A stretch of 34,165 nt of DNA. Source: Candidatus Scatomorpha stercorigallinarum (GTDB lineage: Bacteria > Bacillota_A > Clostridia > Oscillospirales > Oscillospiraceae). This document shows positions 1 to 8,086 of the stretch, in pieces. Numbering within the stretch: the first letter of the stretch is position 1; each line of letters opens with the position of its first letter. Below the pieces are notes generated by a model. The model did not search any database, had not been told where the DNA came from, and worked only from the letters and a program-made list of their open reading frames with translations. The stretch is from assembly GCA_018713375.1 (NCBI GenBank), contig DVOV01000101.1, positions 1 to 34,165 on the forward strand, written 5' to 3'. The position numbers and the translations under genes were made by a program.

Positions 1-30
1 GGTTTCTTTTTGACAAGACAAAAAGAAACC
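1..30. repeat. 12-bp perfect inverted repeat with T-rich arm
   Basis: Bases 1-12 (GGTTTCTTTTTG) are perfectly complementary to bases 19-30, with a 6-base loop. It lies just beyond the end of the fumarase operon. Because the T-run lies within the stem, it could act as a terminator in either direction. The window edge hides whatever lies to the left, so it may also belong to a neighbouring convergent gene or be a dispersed intergenic repeat. Confidence 0.6.
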
Positions 31-45
31 CCTCAGGAATGGGTC

Positions 46-66
46 GCAGGGACTTTAAGTCCCTGC
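46..66 (-). terminator. 21-bp palindrome at the end of the fumarase operon
   Basis: GCAGGGACTT is followed by one base and its exact complement, and the stop codon of the fumarase beta gene (55-57) lies inside it. No T-tract follows directly on the minus strand, so it is either a 3'-end-stabilising hairpin or part of a two-hairpin terminator with the inverted repeat at 1-30. Confidence 0.5.
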
Positions 67-666
67 ATCCTCCTCCCTGCGGGCGGGCCGCAGGCAATTG
101 CATCCAAACGCAGTCCGGATATAATCCTCCGGTCCGGAGCGGTAGAGGTCGCCGCCCGCGGCGTCCTGCGCGCAGGTGAGCGGCATGTCGCGCACGGTCA
201 GGCGGCGCACGGCCTCCGCGCCCAGGTCGTCCCAGGCGATGACCTCGCACTCCACCACGCAGCCGGCGAGCAGCGCGCCCGCGCCGCCCGTGGCGGCAAG
301 GTATACCGCCCCGTGCCCGCGCATGGCCTCCGCCACCGCCGCGGAGCGCTCGCCCTTGCCGATCATGCCGCGCACGCCGCGCTCGATGAGCCGCGGGGCG
401 TAGGCGTCCATGCGGTAGCTGGTGGTGGGCCCGGCCGCGCCGATGGGCCGCCCCGGCGGTGCCGCCGCCGGCCCGCAGTAGTAGATGACCGCCCCCTCAA
501 GGGGGAAGGGCGGCTCGCCGCCGGCGTCGAGCAGCTCGCAGAGCCGCCGGTGTGCGGCATCCCGCGCCGTGTAGATGACGCCGGAGAGCAGCACGCGCTG
601 CCCGGCGCGCAGCGAGCGCGCCGTTTCCGCGTCCAGCGGCGCGCTGATGCGTATGATATCGCTCAC
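55..666 (-). CDS. Fumarate hydratase class I, beta (C-terminal) subunit
   Basis: This 203-residue protein is the small subunit of two-subunit, iron-sulfur fumarase, which reversibly hydrates fumarate to L-malate in the cytoplasm. The family signature GPTTSYRMD is at about residues 79-87, followed by IGKG near 102-105. A glycine-rich ATGGAGALLA segment lies further on, as in tartrate dehydratase/fumarase beta domains. The start is GTG at 664-666, overlapping the alpha-subunit stop by four bases (GTGA), with GGAGG seven bases upstream. The same frame stays open far upstream through the alpha gene, but that extension is out of frame with the real alpha protein and is not coding. A tartrate-type dehydratase is the alternative function; the malic enzyme neighbour favours fumarase. 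Confidence 0.92.
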   Translation of the reverse strand: MSDIIRISAPLDAETARSLRAGQRVLLSGVIYTARDAAHRRLCELLDAGGEPPFPLEGAVIYYCGPAAAPPGRPIGAAGPTTSYRMDAYAPRLIERGVRGMIGKGERSAAVAEAMRGHGAVYLAATGGAGALLAGCVVECEVIAWDDLGAEAVRRLTVRDMPLTCAQDAAGGDLYRSGPEDYIRTAFGCNCLRPARREEDAGT

Positions 667-1505
667 AGTTCCACCTCCGCGTGCCGCGCCGCGTGGCAGC
701 AGATACAGACTGCCGCCGGCAGCATGGCGATGTGCGTGGGCCGCGCCAGGACGTGCACGGCCAGGGCCGTCGTGCGCCCGCCCAGCCCCTGCGGCCCGAT
801 GCCGGAGGCGTTGATGCGCTCTAAAAGCTCGCGCTCCATGCCGGCGTAGTAGGGGTCGGCGCTGCTCTCGCCGAGGGGCCGCAGCAGCGCCTCGCGGGCG
901 ATGGCGGCCACACTGTCGAAGCCGCCGCCGATGCCCACGCCCACCACCGTGGGCGGGCAGGGGTTGCCGCCGGCGGAGAGCACCGTGTCCAGCACGAAGT
1001 CCTTCACGCCCGCCTCCCCCTGCGCGGGGGTGAGCATCTTCACGCGGCACATGTTCTCGCTGCCCGCGCCCTTGGGCGAGACGGTGATCTTCACGCCCTC
1101 GCCCGGCCTGATGCGCACGCGCAGCGTGCAGGGCGTGTTGTCCCCGGTGTTGACGCGCCGCAGCGGGTCGCGCACCACGCTCTTGCGCAGGTGCCCGGCC
1201 TCGTAGCCGCGGCGGACGCCCTCCTGCACGGCCCCGTCCAGGTCCCCGCCCGTCAGGTGCACGTCCTGCCCCAGCTCGAGATAGACGGTGACGAGCCCCG
1301 TGTCCTGGCAGATGGGCAGCGGCGTCGAGCGCGCCGCGTCCAGGTTGCGCTCCAGATCGCGCAGTATCTCCCGCGCGGGCGGCCAGGGCTCGCTCTCCGC
1401 CGCCGCGCGCAGCGCCCGCTCGGCCTCCGGCGGCAGGAAGCGGTTGGCCTCCACGCACAGCCGCTCCACGGCGGCCGTGATCTTATCGACGCCCAGCTCC
1501 CTCAC
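663..1505 (-). CDS. Fumarate hydratase class I, alpha (N-terminal) subunit
   Basis: This 280-residue large subunit carries the [4Fe-4S] cluster of class I fumarase. Three conserved cysteines, expected to be the cluster ligands, are visible in family motifs: PICQDTG (Cys66), SENMCR (Cys153) and GGNPCPP (Cys183). The last is followed by the glycine-rich VGVGIGGGFD. The start is GTG at 1503-1505, overlapping the malic enzyme stop by four bases. With the beta subunit and malic enzyme it would convert fumarate to malate and then pyruvate, or run in reverse for anaplerosis. The split alpha/beta form is typical of anaerobes, and its cluster is oxygen-sensitive. L(+)-tartrate dehydratase is the main alternative for the sequence alone. 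Confidence 0.93.
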   Translation of the reverse strand: MRELGVDKITAAVERLCVEANRFLPPEAERALRAAAESEPWPPAREILRDLERNLDAARSTPLPICQDTGLVTVYLELGQDVHLTGGDLDGAVQEGVRRGYEAGHLRKSVVRDPLRRVNTGDNTPCTLRVRIRPGEGVKITVSPKGAGSENMCRVKMLTPAQGEAGVKDFVLDTVLSAGGNPCPPTVVGVGIGGGFDSVAAIAREALLRPLGESSADPYYAGMERELLERINASGIGPQGLGGRTTALAVHVLARPTHIAMLPAAVCICCHAARHAEVEL

Positions 1506-2674
1506 AGCCGCGCCGCCCCGCTCTCTCTGGCCGCGGCGGCCACGGCGGCGGAGACGGCCTCCGCCGCCCGGCTGTCAAAGGCGTCCGGGATGATGTGCTG
1601 CGGCGAGAGCCCGTCGGACTCCGCAAGGGACGCCAGCGCGTCCACCGCCGCGGCCTTCATGGCCGTGTTGATGTCCCGCGCGCGGACGGAGAGCGCCCCG
1701 CGGAACACGCCGGGGAAGGCCAGCACGTTGTTTATCTGGTTGGGATAGTCGCTCCGCCCGGTCCCGATGACGCACACGCCCGCCGCGGCGGCCTCCTCGT
1801 AGGGCACCTCCGGCGTCGGGTTGGCCATGGCGAACACCACGCTGCGCTCCGCCATCGCCCGCAGGTCCTCCCCGCGCAGCAGGCCGCCGGAGGAGACGCC
1901 GATGAACACGTCCGCCCCGCGCAGCGCCTCCGGCAGTGCGCCTCTGAGACGGCGCGGGTTGGTACGCGCGGCCAGCGCGGCCTTGTGCGGCGTCAGGCCC
2001 TCGCGCCCGGCGTAGATGGCCCCCCGGCGGTCGCAGACGGTGATGTCCCGCGCGCCCAGGGCCAGCAGCATGTTGGTGATGGCCGTGCCGGCCGCGCCGG
2101 GGCCGTTCAGGACTATCCGCGCATCTTCAAGCGACTTCCCGCCCACCTTCAGCGCGTTTTTCAGCGCGGCGGCGACGACGATGGCCGTGCCGTGCTGGTC
2201 GTCGTGGAAAACGGGTATCTCCAGCTCGCGCTCCAGCGCCTGCTCGATCTCGAAGCACTTGGGCGCGGCGATGTCCTCAAGGTTTATCCCCCCGTACGCC
2301 GGGGCGATGGCCTTCACGGCCGCGATTATCTCCTCCGGCGTGTGTACGTCAAGGCAGAGGGGCACGGCGTCCACGCCGCCGAACTCCTTGAACAGCAGCG
2401 CCTTGCCCTCCATCACCGGCAGGGCGGCGAGCGGCCCGATGTCGCCGAGGCCCAGCACGGCGGAGCCGTCCGTCACCACGGCCACCATGTTGCCCTTCGC
2501 CGTGTACTCCCAGGCGGCGGCGGGGTCGGCGGCGATGCGCCGGCAGGGCTCGGCCACGCCGGGGGTGTAGGCGGTGGAGAGGTCGTCGCGCGTTTTCACG
2601 GCCACCTTGCCCCTTATCTCGATCTTTCCGCGGTGCTCGCTGTGCATTTTCAGCGCGGCGGCGTTGTAGTCCAT
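1502..2674 (-). CDS. Malic enzyme (malate dehydrogenase, oxaloacetate-decarboxylating)
   Basis: This 390-residue protein is predicted to oxidatively decarboxylate L-malate to pyruvate and CO2 with NAD(P)+. The catalytic tyrosine is in TAYTPGVA (Tyr36) and the general-base lysine in MEGKALLF (Lys91). The metal-binding acids are in NLEDIAAP (133-134) and FHDDQHGTA (158-159). The Rossmann dinucleotide loop is NGPGAAGTA (190-198). Its length matches the short bacterial YtsJ-like class. I chose the second ATG (2672-2674) because AAGGAG lies nine bases upstream of it; the ATG five codons earlier touches that ribosome site. It lies 13 bases after the pseudouridine synthase gene. Cofactor preference cannot be read from the sequence. 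Confidence 0.94.
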   Translation of the reverse strand: MDYNAAALKMHSEHRGKIEIRGKVAVKTRDDLSTAYTPGVAEPCRRIAADPAAAWEYTAKGNMVAVVTDGSAVLGLGDIGPLAALPVMEGKALLFKEFGGVDAVPLCLDVHTPEEIIAAVKAIAPAYGGINLEDIAAPKCFEIEQALERELEIPVFHDDQHGTAIVVAAALKNALKVGGKSLEDARIVLNGPGAAGTAITNMLLALGARDITVCDRRGAIYAGREGLTPHKAALAARTNPRRLRGALPEALRGADVFIGVSSGGLLRGEDLRAMAERSVVFAMANPTPEVPYEEAAAAGVCVIGTGRSDYPNQINNVLAFPGVFRGALSVRARDINTAMKAAAVDALASLAESDGLSPQHIIPDAFDSRAAEAVSAAVAAAARESGAARL

Positions 2675-2687
2675 TTCCAGCATCTCC

Positions 2688-3614
2688 TTATCCGATTTCC
2701 GGCCCCAGCCGGGAGAGCACGTCTGTGAAGTACGCGGGCAGCTCCGTCTCAAAGCGCAGCCGCTCCAGCGTCCGCGGGTGGGTGAATTCAATGGCCCGCG
2801 CGTGCAGGCACTGGCCGGTGAGGCCCTTTTCCGGCTTTTTCGCGCGGGAATAGAGCTCGTCGCCCAGCAGCGGGTGGCCGATATAGGCCATATGCACCCT
2901 TATCTGGTGCGTCCGCCCTGTCTCCAGCCGGCAGCGGATGTGCGTATAGCCCTCATACCTGGCCATGACCTCCCAGTGCGTCACCGCGGTGCGCGAATTG
3001 CGCTCGGTGACGGCCATTTTCTTCCTGTCCGTCGGGCAGCGGCCGATGGGCGCGTCCACCGTCCCCGCCCCCTCGCGGAAGCGCCCGCGGGCCACGGCCT
3101 CATACTCCCGCCGCAGGCTGTGGTCGGAAAGCTGGGCGGAGAGGCCGAGGTGCGTGAAATCGTTCTTCGCCGCCACCAGCAGCCCGGAGGTGTCGCGGTC
3201 TATCCGGTGGACGATGCCAGGCCGCAGCTCGCCCCCCACGCCGGAGAGGCTCTCGCCGCAGTGGAACATGAGCGCGTTCACCAGCGTGCCGTCGGCGTGG
3301 CCGGGCGCGGGGTGCACGACCATGCCCCGCGGCTTGTTGACCACGATGAGGTCCGCATCCTCATATACGACCTCTATCGCCAGGTCCTGCGCCGCCGGCG
3401 CGCACTCGGCCGCGATCTCCGGCATGACTACGTCGTATTCCGCGCCGGCGCGGGACTTTTCGCTTTTTTTCAGCGGCGCGCCGCCGAGCGTGACGGCCCC
3501 CTGCTCGATCAGCCGCTGGGCGGCCGAGCGCGTCAGGCCCTCTACACAGCGCGAGAGGAGAGCGTCGATCCTCTCGCCGCTCTCCTGCGCTTTGACTGTT
3601 ATTTTCCCGCTCAT
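2688..3614 (-). CDS. RluA/RluD-family 23S rRNA pseudouridine synthase
   Basis: This 308-residue enzyme is expected to isomerise uridines in 23S rRNA to pseudouridine. An N-terminal S4 RNA-binding domain spans about residues 14-70. The catalytic domain follows with VVNKPRGMVVHP (91-102), the family motif HRIDRDTSG (136-144, catalytic Asp139) and GRTHQIRVH. The ATG start overlaps the lspA stop by four bases (ATGA, 3611-3614), so translation is probably coupled. The lspA-rluD pairing is a common Firmicutes arrangement (ylyB). The exact rRNA target site (1911/1915/1917 or another) cannot be assigned by reading. Confidence 0.94.
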   Translation of the reverse strand: MSGKITVKAQESGERIDALLSRCVEGLTRSAAQRLIEQGAVTLGGAPLKKSEKSRAGAEYDVVMPEIAAECAPAAQDLAIEVVYEDADLIVVNKPRGMVVHPAPGHADGTLVNALMFHCGESLSGVGGELRPGIVHRIDRDTSGLLVAAKNDFTHLGLSAQLSDHSLRREYEAVARGRFREGAGTVDAPIGRCPTDRKKMAVTERNSRTAVTHWEVMARYEGYTHIRCRLETGRTHQIRVHMAYIGHPLLGDELYSRAKKPEKGLTGQCLHARAIEFTHPRTLERLRFETELPAYFTDVLSRLGPEIG

Positions 3615-4486
3615 TTGCCGCCGAATTCCGCCAGGATGTCCTCCAGGGAGAACTCCTCGCCCTCTTTTTTGGCGCTCTCGGGCGGTTTTGCCTCCGGGCG
3701 CGGCGCCGGCCCCGCCTCCGGGCGCGCCGGCTTCGGCGCGCGTTCGGCGCGCGGCGTATCCTGCGGCTCCGCCCTCTGGACGCGTTCCGGCCCCTGCGCG
3801 CGCTCCGGGGCGGCTTTCGCCGCCTTTGCCGGCTGTGCGGGCGGCGCCTCGCCCGCCTTGCGCGGGATATAGGTGCGCGCGTCCTCGTCCTTCGCGCGGC
3901 GGAAACTGACCGGGCTGTCCGCCACAGCGGGCTCTTCCTCCTCCCGGGCGGCGCGGCCGCGCCCTCCGTCATGGCGGCGCTGCTTCGCGCGCGTGCGGCT
4001 GTGCGCGCCCTCATCCTCCGCGGCGGGGGCTTTTTTGCCGCTGCCGCTGAAGATGATATACAGGCAGAAGAGCACGCCGCAGCAGGAGATGAACATGTCC
4101 GCCACGTTGAAGATGGCGTAGTCCATGAACTCCAGCTTGAACATGTCCACGACATAGCCGTAGAGCGCGCGGTCGATGCAGTTGCCGATGGCGCCGGCCA
4201 GCACGCCCACCATCGCCCAGCGGCCGATGGCGTGCTGTATGAGGCCCTTTTTCAGGGCGTAGACGGCGAAGGCCGTGAACACGGCGGCGATGGCCACGAA
4301 GGCCCAGCGCCAGTCGCCGCTGTCCAGGATGCCGAAGGCGGCGCCGTAATTGTGTATGTTCACCAGGCTGACGATGCCCGGTATCAGCTCCTGCGAGCCG
4401 ATGTTCAGCGGGATGCTGATCGTCACCCAGTATTTCAGCCACTGGTCCAGTATCAGAACGAGGACCACGGCCAGTGCGTAAAACAT
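3611..4486 (-). CDS. lspA: Lipoprotein signal peptidase (SPase II) with long C-terminal tail
   Basis: This membrane aspartyl protease removes signal peptides from lipidated prolipoproteins. The catalytic aspartates are in GNCIDR (Asp105) and FNVAD (Asp130), and four hydrophobic segments cover residues 1-150. The family is normally 150-170 residues. This one is 291, with about 140 extra residues of Arg/Ala/Pro/Glu-rich, probably disordered cytoplasmic sequence ending in the compact motif EEFSLEDILAEFGGK. The frame stays intact into the overlap with rluD, so the tail looks genuinely encoded. GGGAGG lies eight bases before the ATG. Substrates in this window include the lipoproteins at 22246 and 31230. 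Confidence 0.95.
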   Translation of the reverse strand: MFYALAVVLVLILDQWLKYWVTISIPLNIGSQELIPGIVSLVNIHNYGAAFGILDSGDWRWAFVAIAAVFTAFAVYALKKGLIQHAIGRWAMVGVLAGAIGNCIDRALYGYVVDMFKLEFMDYAIFNVADMFISCCGVLFCLYIIFSGSGKKAPAAEDEGAHSRTRAKQRRHDGGRGRAAREEEEPAVADSPVSFRRAKDEDARTYIPRKAGEAPPAQPAKAAKAAPERAQGPERVQRAEPQDTPRAERAPKPARPEAGPAPRPEAKPPESAKKEGEEFSLEDILAEFGGK

Positions 4487-4534
4487 TGCGCTTGCCTCCC
4501 TTTTCAGCGCCCGGAAGGGCGCGCGGGCGATCTT

Positions 4535-7339
4535 TTATTTCTTCACGGCCGCCGCGCAGCGGGGGCAGAGCTCGGGGTGCTCGCTGTCCGAGCCGATGCC
4601 GGCCGAATGCGTCCAGCAGCGCGGGCACTTGGGCAGCGCGCTGGGCTCCACCTTGATGGTCAGGCCCGGCATCTCCTCGCCGGCGAAGCCGCCCTCGGCG
4701 TCGCCCTCCGCGAACTCGGAGACGATGCACAGCTTGTCCAGCGGCGCGCCCTGCACGCTCTGCCAGGCGGCGCGGGCCTCCTCGGCGACGGAAACGGTCA
4801 CCTTCGCGTCCAGCGGCTTGCCGATGAGCTTCTCCGCGCGGGCCAGCTCCAGGGCCTTATTCACGTCGTCGCGGATGCGCATCAGGTTGTCCCAGCGCAG
4901 CTCGTCCTCGGCGGAGAGGCGGCGCGCGCCGTCGCAGGCAGGCATGTCGTTGAGCATCACGTGGCGCGCGTCGGCGCCCCCGGCGTGCGGCATCGCCAGC
5001 CAGATCTCGTTGGCGGTGAAGGACAGCAGCGGGGCGAGCAGGCGCACCATGGCGTCCAGTATCGTGTAGATGGCGGTCTGCGCGCTGCGGCGGGAGAGGC
5101 TGTCCGCCCCATCGCAGTAGAGGCGGTCCTTGATGACGTCCAGGTAGAAGTTCGACATGTCCAGCACACAGAAGCTGTGGATGGAGCTGGTGACGGTGAA
5201 GAACTCGTACTTCTCATAGGCCGCCAGGCAGCGCTCGACGAGCTTGTCGAGGCGGCTGAGCGCCCAGCGGTCGAGCTCCGGCATGTCGGCGAGCGCCACG
5301 GCGTCGCGGTCGGGGTCGAAGCCGGCCAGGTTGCCGAGGATATAGCGCGCCGTGTTGCGGATCTTCAGGTATTTGTCGGAGAGCTGCTTGAAGATGGCGT
5401 CCGAGCAGCGGACGTCCAGGCGGTAGTCCGCGCTGGCGGCCCAGAGGCGGATGAGGTCCGCGCCGTACTTCGGGATGAGCTCGTCGGGATAGACGCCGTT
5501 GCCCAGGCTCTTGTGCATGGCCCGGCCCTCGCCGTCCACGGTCCAGCCGTGGCAGAGGCAGGAGGTATAGGGCGCCGCGCCCTTGACGGCCACGCCGATC
5601 AGCAAACTGCTCTGGAACCAGCCGCGGAACTGGTCGCCGCCCTCCAGGTACATGTCGCTGGGCCAGCGCCCGGGGCTGTCCAGCTCCATGGAGGCGATGT
5701 GCGTGCTGCCGGAGTCGAACCAGCCGTCCAGGGTGTCCGTCTCCTTGGTGAAGTGTTTGCCGCCGCAGTGCGGGCAGGCGTAGCCCTCGGGCAGGAGGTC
5801 CACGGCGTCCAGCTCGAACCAGGCGTTGGAGCCGCGAGAGCGGAAGATGTCGGACACTGACTTTATTGTCTCGTCCGTGCAGACGGGCTTGCCGCAGTCG
5901 GCGCAGTAGAAAACGGGTATCGGCAGCCCCCAGCGGCGCTGGCGGGAGATGCACCAGTCGGAGCGCTCGCGGATCATGGCGATCATGCGGTCGTGGCCCC
6001 ATTCGGGCATCCACTTGACGTTGTCGGTGGAGGCGCAGGCCTCGTCCTTGAAGGCGTCCACGGAGCAGAACCACTGGTCGGTCGCGCGGTAGAGGATGGG
6101 GCTCTTGCAGCGCCAGCAGTGCGCGTACTGGTGGATGATGTCCTCGTAGGCATAGAGCGCTCCGCAGTCCTGCAGGTCGGCGAAGATGGCTTCGTTGGCC
6201 TCGTCGGTGGTCAGGCCGCAGTACTTCCCGGCCTCCTCGTTCATGCGGCCGTGGTCGTCCACGGGGACGGTCATGCCGATGTGCACCTTGCCCTCGGCGT
6301 CGTACTTGCGGCAGATCTCATAGTCCTCCTGGCCGTGGCCCGGCGCGGTGTGGACGCAGCCGGTGCCGGCGTCCAGCGTGACGTGGTCGCCGAGGATGAT
6401 GATGCTGTCGCGGCCGATCAGCGGGTGGGTGGCGGTCATGAATTCGAACTCCGCGCCCTTCATCTCGGCAAGGACCTCGAAGCCCTCCACCTTGCCCACC
6501 TCGGCCACGCGGCCCATCAGCTCCTTGGCAATGATATACACTTCCCCGTTGGGGGCCTTGGCCAGCACGTAGTCGAAATCGGCGTTCAGGCAGATGGCGA
6601 GGTTGCCGGGGATGGTCCAGGTCGTGGTGGTCCAGATGAGGAAATAGAGGCTGTTCAGGTCGCAGTATTTGCCGAGCTTGCCGTGGTCGTCCTTGACCCT
6701 GAACTTGACGTAGATGGACTTGCAGGGGTCCTCGGCGTACTCGATCTCGGCCTCGGCGAGGGCTGTCTCGTCGTGCGGGCACCAGTAGACCGGCTTCTTG
6801 CCGCGGTAGATATAGCCCTTCTTGTACATCTCGCCGAAGATGCGGATCTCCTCCGCCTCGAACTTGGGGTCCATGGTGAGATAGGGCTGGTCCCACTCGC
6901 CCAGGCAGCCCAGGCGCTTGAACTGGTCACGCTGCACGTCCACATAGTGCTGCGCGAACTCGTGGCAGGCGTCGCGGAATTCGGCGGTGGTCATCTCCTT
7001 GTGGTTGAGCTTCTGCTCCTTGATGATGGCGCTCTCGATGGGCATCCCGTGGTTGTCCCAGCCGGGGTAGTATATGGCGTTATAGCCGGACATGGACTTA
7101 TAGCGCGTTATGAAGTCCTTCAGGCACTTGTTCAGCGCGGTGCCCATGTGGATCATGCCGTTGGAGAACGGGGGGCCGTCGTGCAGGTTGAAAACGGGCC
7201 TGCCCTCGTTCTTTTTCAGCATCTCGTGGTAGAGGTCGAGGTCGTACCACTCTTTAAGCATATCGGGCTCGCGCTTGGGCAGCGCGGCACGCATGGGAAA
7301 GTCTGTTTTCGGAAGGTTTACCGTGGAATTGTAGTCCAT
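4535..7339 (-). CDS. ileS: Isoleucyl-tRNA synthetase
   Basis: This 934-residue class I synthetase charges tRNA-Ile. The HIGH region is at residues 60-67 and reads NGMIHMGT. The CP1 editing domain contains GTGCVHTAPGHG (324-335), and the SRQ block is at 464-466. The KMSKS loop at 606-610 reads AMHKS. A C-terminal zinc knuckle has two CPRC pairs close to the end. Both signature motifs deviate from the textbook form, but everything else is full-length and intact. The ATG at 7337-7339 has GGGAG 11 bases upstream. The leader back to divIVA is only 84 bases, too short for a T-box, and holds a hairpin. The adjacency to divIVA and lspA is the standard Firmicutes order. Confidence 0.97.
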   Translation of the reverse strand: MDYNSTVNLPKTDFPMRAALPKREPDMLKEWYDLDLYHEMLKKNEGRPVFNLHDGPPFSNGMIHMGTALNKCLKDFITRYKSMSGYNAIYYPGWDNHGMPIESAIIKEQKLNHKEMTTAEFRDACHEFAQHYVDVQRDQFKRLGCLGEWDQPYLTMDPKFEAEEIRIFGEMYKKGYIYRGKKPVYWCPHDETALAEAEIEYAEDPCKSIYVKFRVKDDHGKLGKYCDLNSLYFLIWTTTTWTIPGNLAICLNADFDYVLAKAPNGEVYIIAKELMGRVAEVGKVEGFEVLAEMKGAEFEFMTATHPLIGRDSIIILGDHVTLDAGTGCVHTAPGHGQEDYEICRKYDAEGKVHIGMTVPVDDHGRMNEEAGKYCGLTTDEANEAIFADLQDCGALYAYEDIIHQYAHCWRCKSPILYRATDQWFCSVDAFKDEACASTDNVKWMPEWGHDRMIAMIRERSDWCISRQRRWGLPIPVFYCADCGKPVCTDETIKSVSDIFRSRGSNAWFELDAVDLLPEGYACPHCGGKHFTKETDTLDGWFDSGSTHIASMELDSPGRWPSDMYLEGGDQFRGWFQSSLLIGVAVKGAAPYTSCLCHGWTVDGEGRAMHKSLGNGVYPDELIPKYGADLIRLWAASADYRLDVRCSDAIFKQLSDKYLKIRNTARYILGNLAGFDPDRDAVALADMPELDRWALSRLDKLVERCLAAYEKYEFFTVTSSIHSFCVLDMSNFYLDVIKDRLYCDGADSLSRRSAQTAIYTILDAMVRLLAPLLSFTANEIWLAMPHAGGADARHVMLNDMPACDGARRLSAEDELRWDNLMRIRDDVNKALELARAEKLIGKPLDAKVTVSVAEEARAAWQSVQGAPLDKLCIVSEFAEGDAEGGFAGEEMPGLTIKVEPSALPKCPRCWTHSAGIGSDSEHPELCPRCAAAVKK

Positions 7340-7373
7340 TGTCTGTCTATCTCCCTCGTCTTTGTTGTCTTAA

Positions 7374-7412
7374 TAAAAGCGCTCGCGGGGCCGCGTTCGC
7401 CGCGCGCCCCGC
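7374..7412 (-). terminator. Hairpin between divIVA and ileS
   Basis: Bases 7385-7395 pair with 7403-7412 in a GC-rich 10-bp stem with one bulged C and a 7-base loop. On the minus strand it is followed about six bases later by TTTTATT. It could terminate part of the divIVA transcripts or attenuate ileS. No clear separate ileS promoter is visible in the 84-base gap. Confidence 0.5.
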
Positions 7413-7423
7413 CGTAAGCTGTC

Positions 7424-8050
7424 TCAGCTCTGTCCCCCGATGGAGAAGAGGTGCGTCACGTCGTCGGCCGGGGTCTGCTGCCCGGCGGAGCCCAGCGCGG
7501 GGCTGATGTCGATGTGCGGGTCGGGCTCGTCCGGTATTCGGGCGACGGAGGCCTCTATGCTCTTCACGGCCGCGTCAACGGCGCGCTCGTCCCCCTGCGC
7601 GGGCAGCGCGGAGCTGGCGCGGTCCAGATAGTCGAGCTGGCGGGAGCACAGCGCCCTCGCCTCTTCAAAAAACTTTGTGAACGACGCCTTGGCCTCGTTG
7701 AGGCGCTGGCGCTCGCGCTCGGTCTCGCTGCGGATGGCCTCCAGCCCGCTGCGGGCCGTGGCCTCGGCGTCGGCCAGGGTCTTTTCCGCGCGCGCCCTCG
7801 CGTCCGCCTCGATCTGGGCGGAGAGCTTCTGCGCGCTCAGCAGCGTCAGGCGCATGGCGTCCTCGCTGGCGCGGTACTCCTCGATCTTGTCCACGAGCAC
7901 CTTCATCTTGGCCTTCAGCGTGGCGTTCTCCTTCTGCACGGACTCCAGCTCCACTGCCGCGTCCTCGAGGAAATCGTCCACATCGCCCATGTCGTAGCCG
8001 CCGAAAACGGCCTTTTCAAACGTTCTCTCTCTGATATCCTGGGGAGTCAT
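7424..8050 (-). CDS. divIVA: DivIVA-domain cell-division/polarity protein
   Basis: This 208-residue cytoplasmic protein belongs to the DivIVA/GpsB family, which binds negatively curved membrane and recruits division or pole factors. The N-terminal module (about residues 1-35: TPQDIRE, then FGGYDMGDVDDFLED) is typical. It is followed by a long heptad-rich coiled coil (about 35-140) rich in Glu, Lys and Ala. The C-terminal ~70 residues are less ordered and proline/aspartate-containing. AAGGAG precedes the ATG at good spacing. It sits between sepF and ileS. The ylmG and ylmH genes that often lie between sepF and divIVA are absent here. Confidence 0.93.
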   Translation of the reverse strand: MTPQDIRERTFEKAVFGGYDMGDVDDFLEDAAVELESVQKENATLKAKMKVLVDKIEEYRASEDAMRLTLLSAQKLSAQIEADARARAEKTLADAEATARSGLEAIRSETERERQRLNEAKASFTKFFEEARALCSRQLDYLDRASSALPAQGDERAVDAAVKSIEASVARIPDEPDPHIDISPALGSAGQQTPADDVTHLFSIGGQS

Positions 8051-8086
8051 ACCCGTTATCTCCTTCCCTTGCCGCGGTCAAGCCGT

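Noticed and set aside
667..1458. Upstream extension of the fumarase beta frame through the alpha gene
   Set aside because: The extension is out of frame with the conserved alpha subunit and reads as Arg/Gly/Ala-rich noise. The GTG with GGAGG at 666 is the natural start.
3971..5860. Long open frame on the plus strand opposite lspA and ileS
   Set aside because: It is antisense to two well-supported genes, its translation is Ala/Gly/Val/His-rich with no recognisable motif, and long open antisense frames are expected at this GC content.
7340..7423. T-box riboswitch in front of ileS
   Set aside because: The gap is only 84 bases and I see no T-box core sequence or specifier stem, only a simple hairpin.
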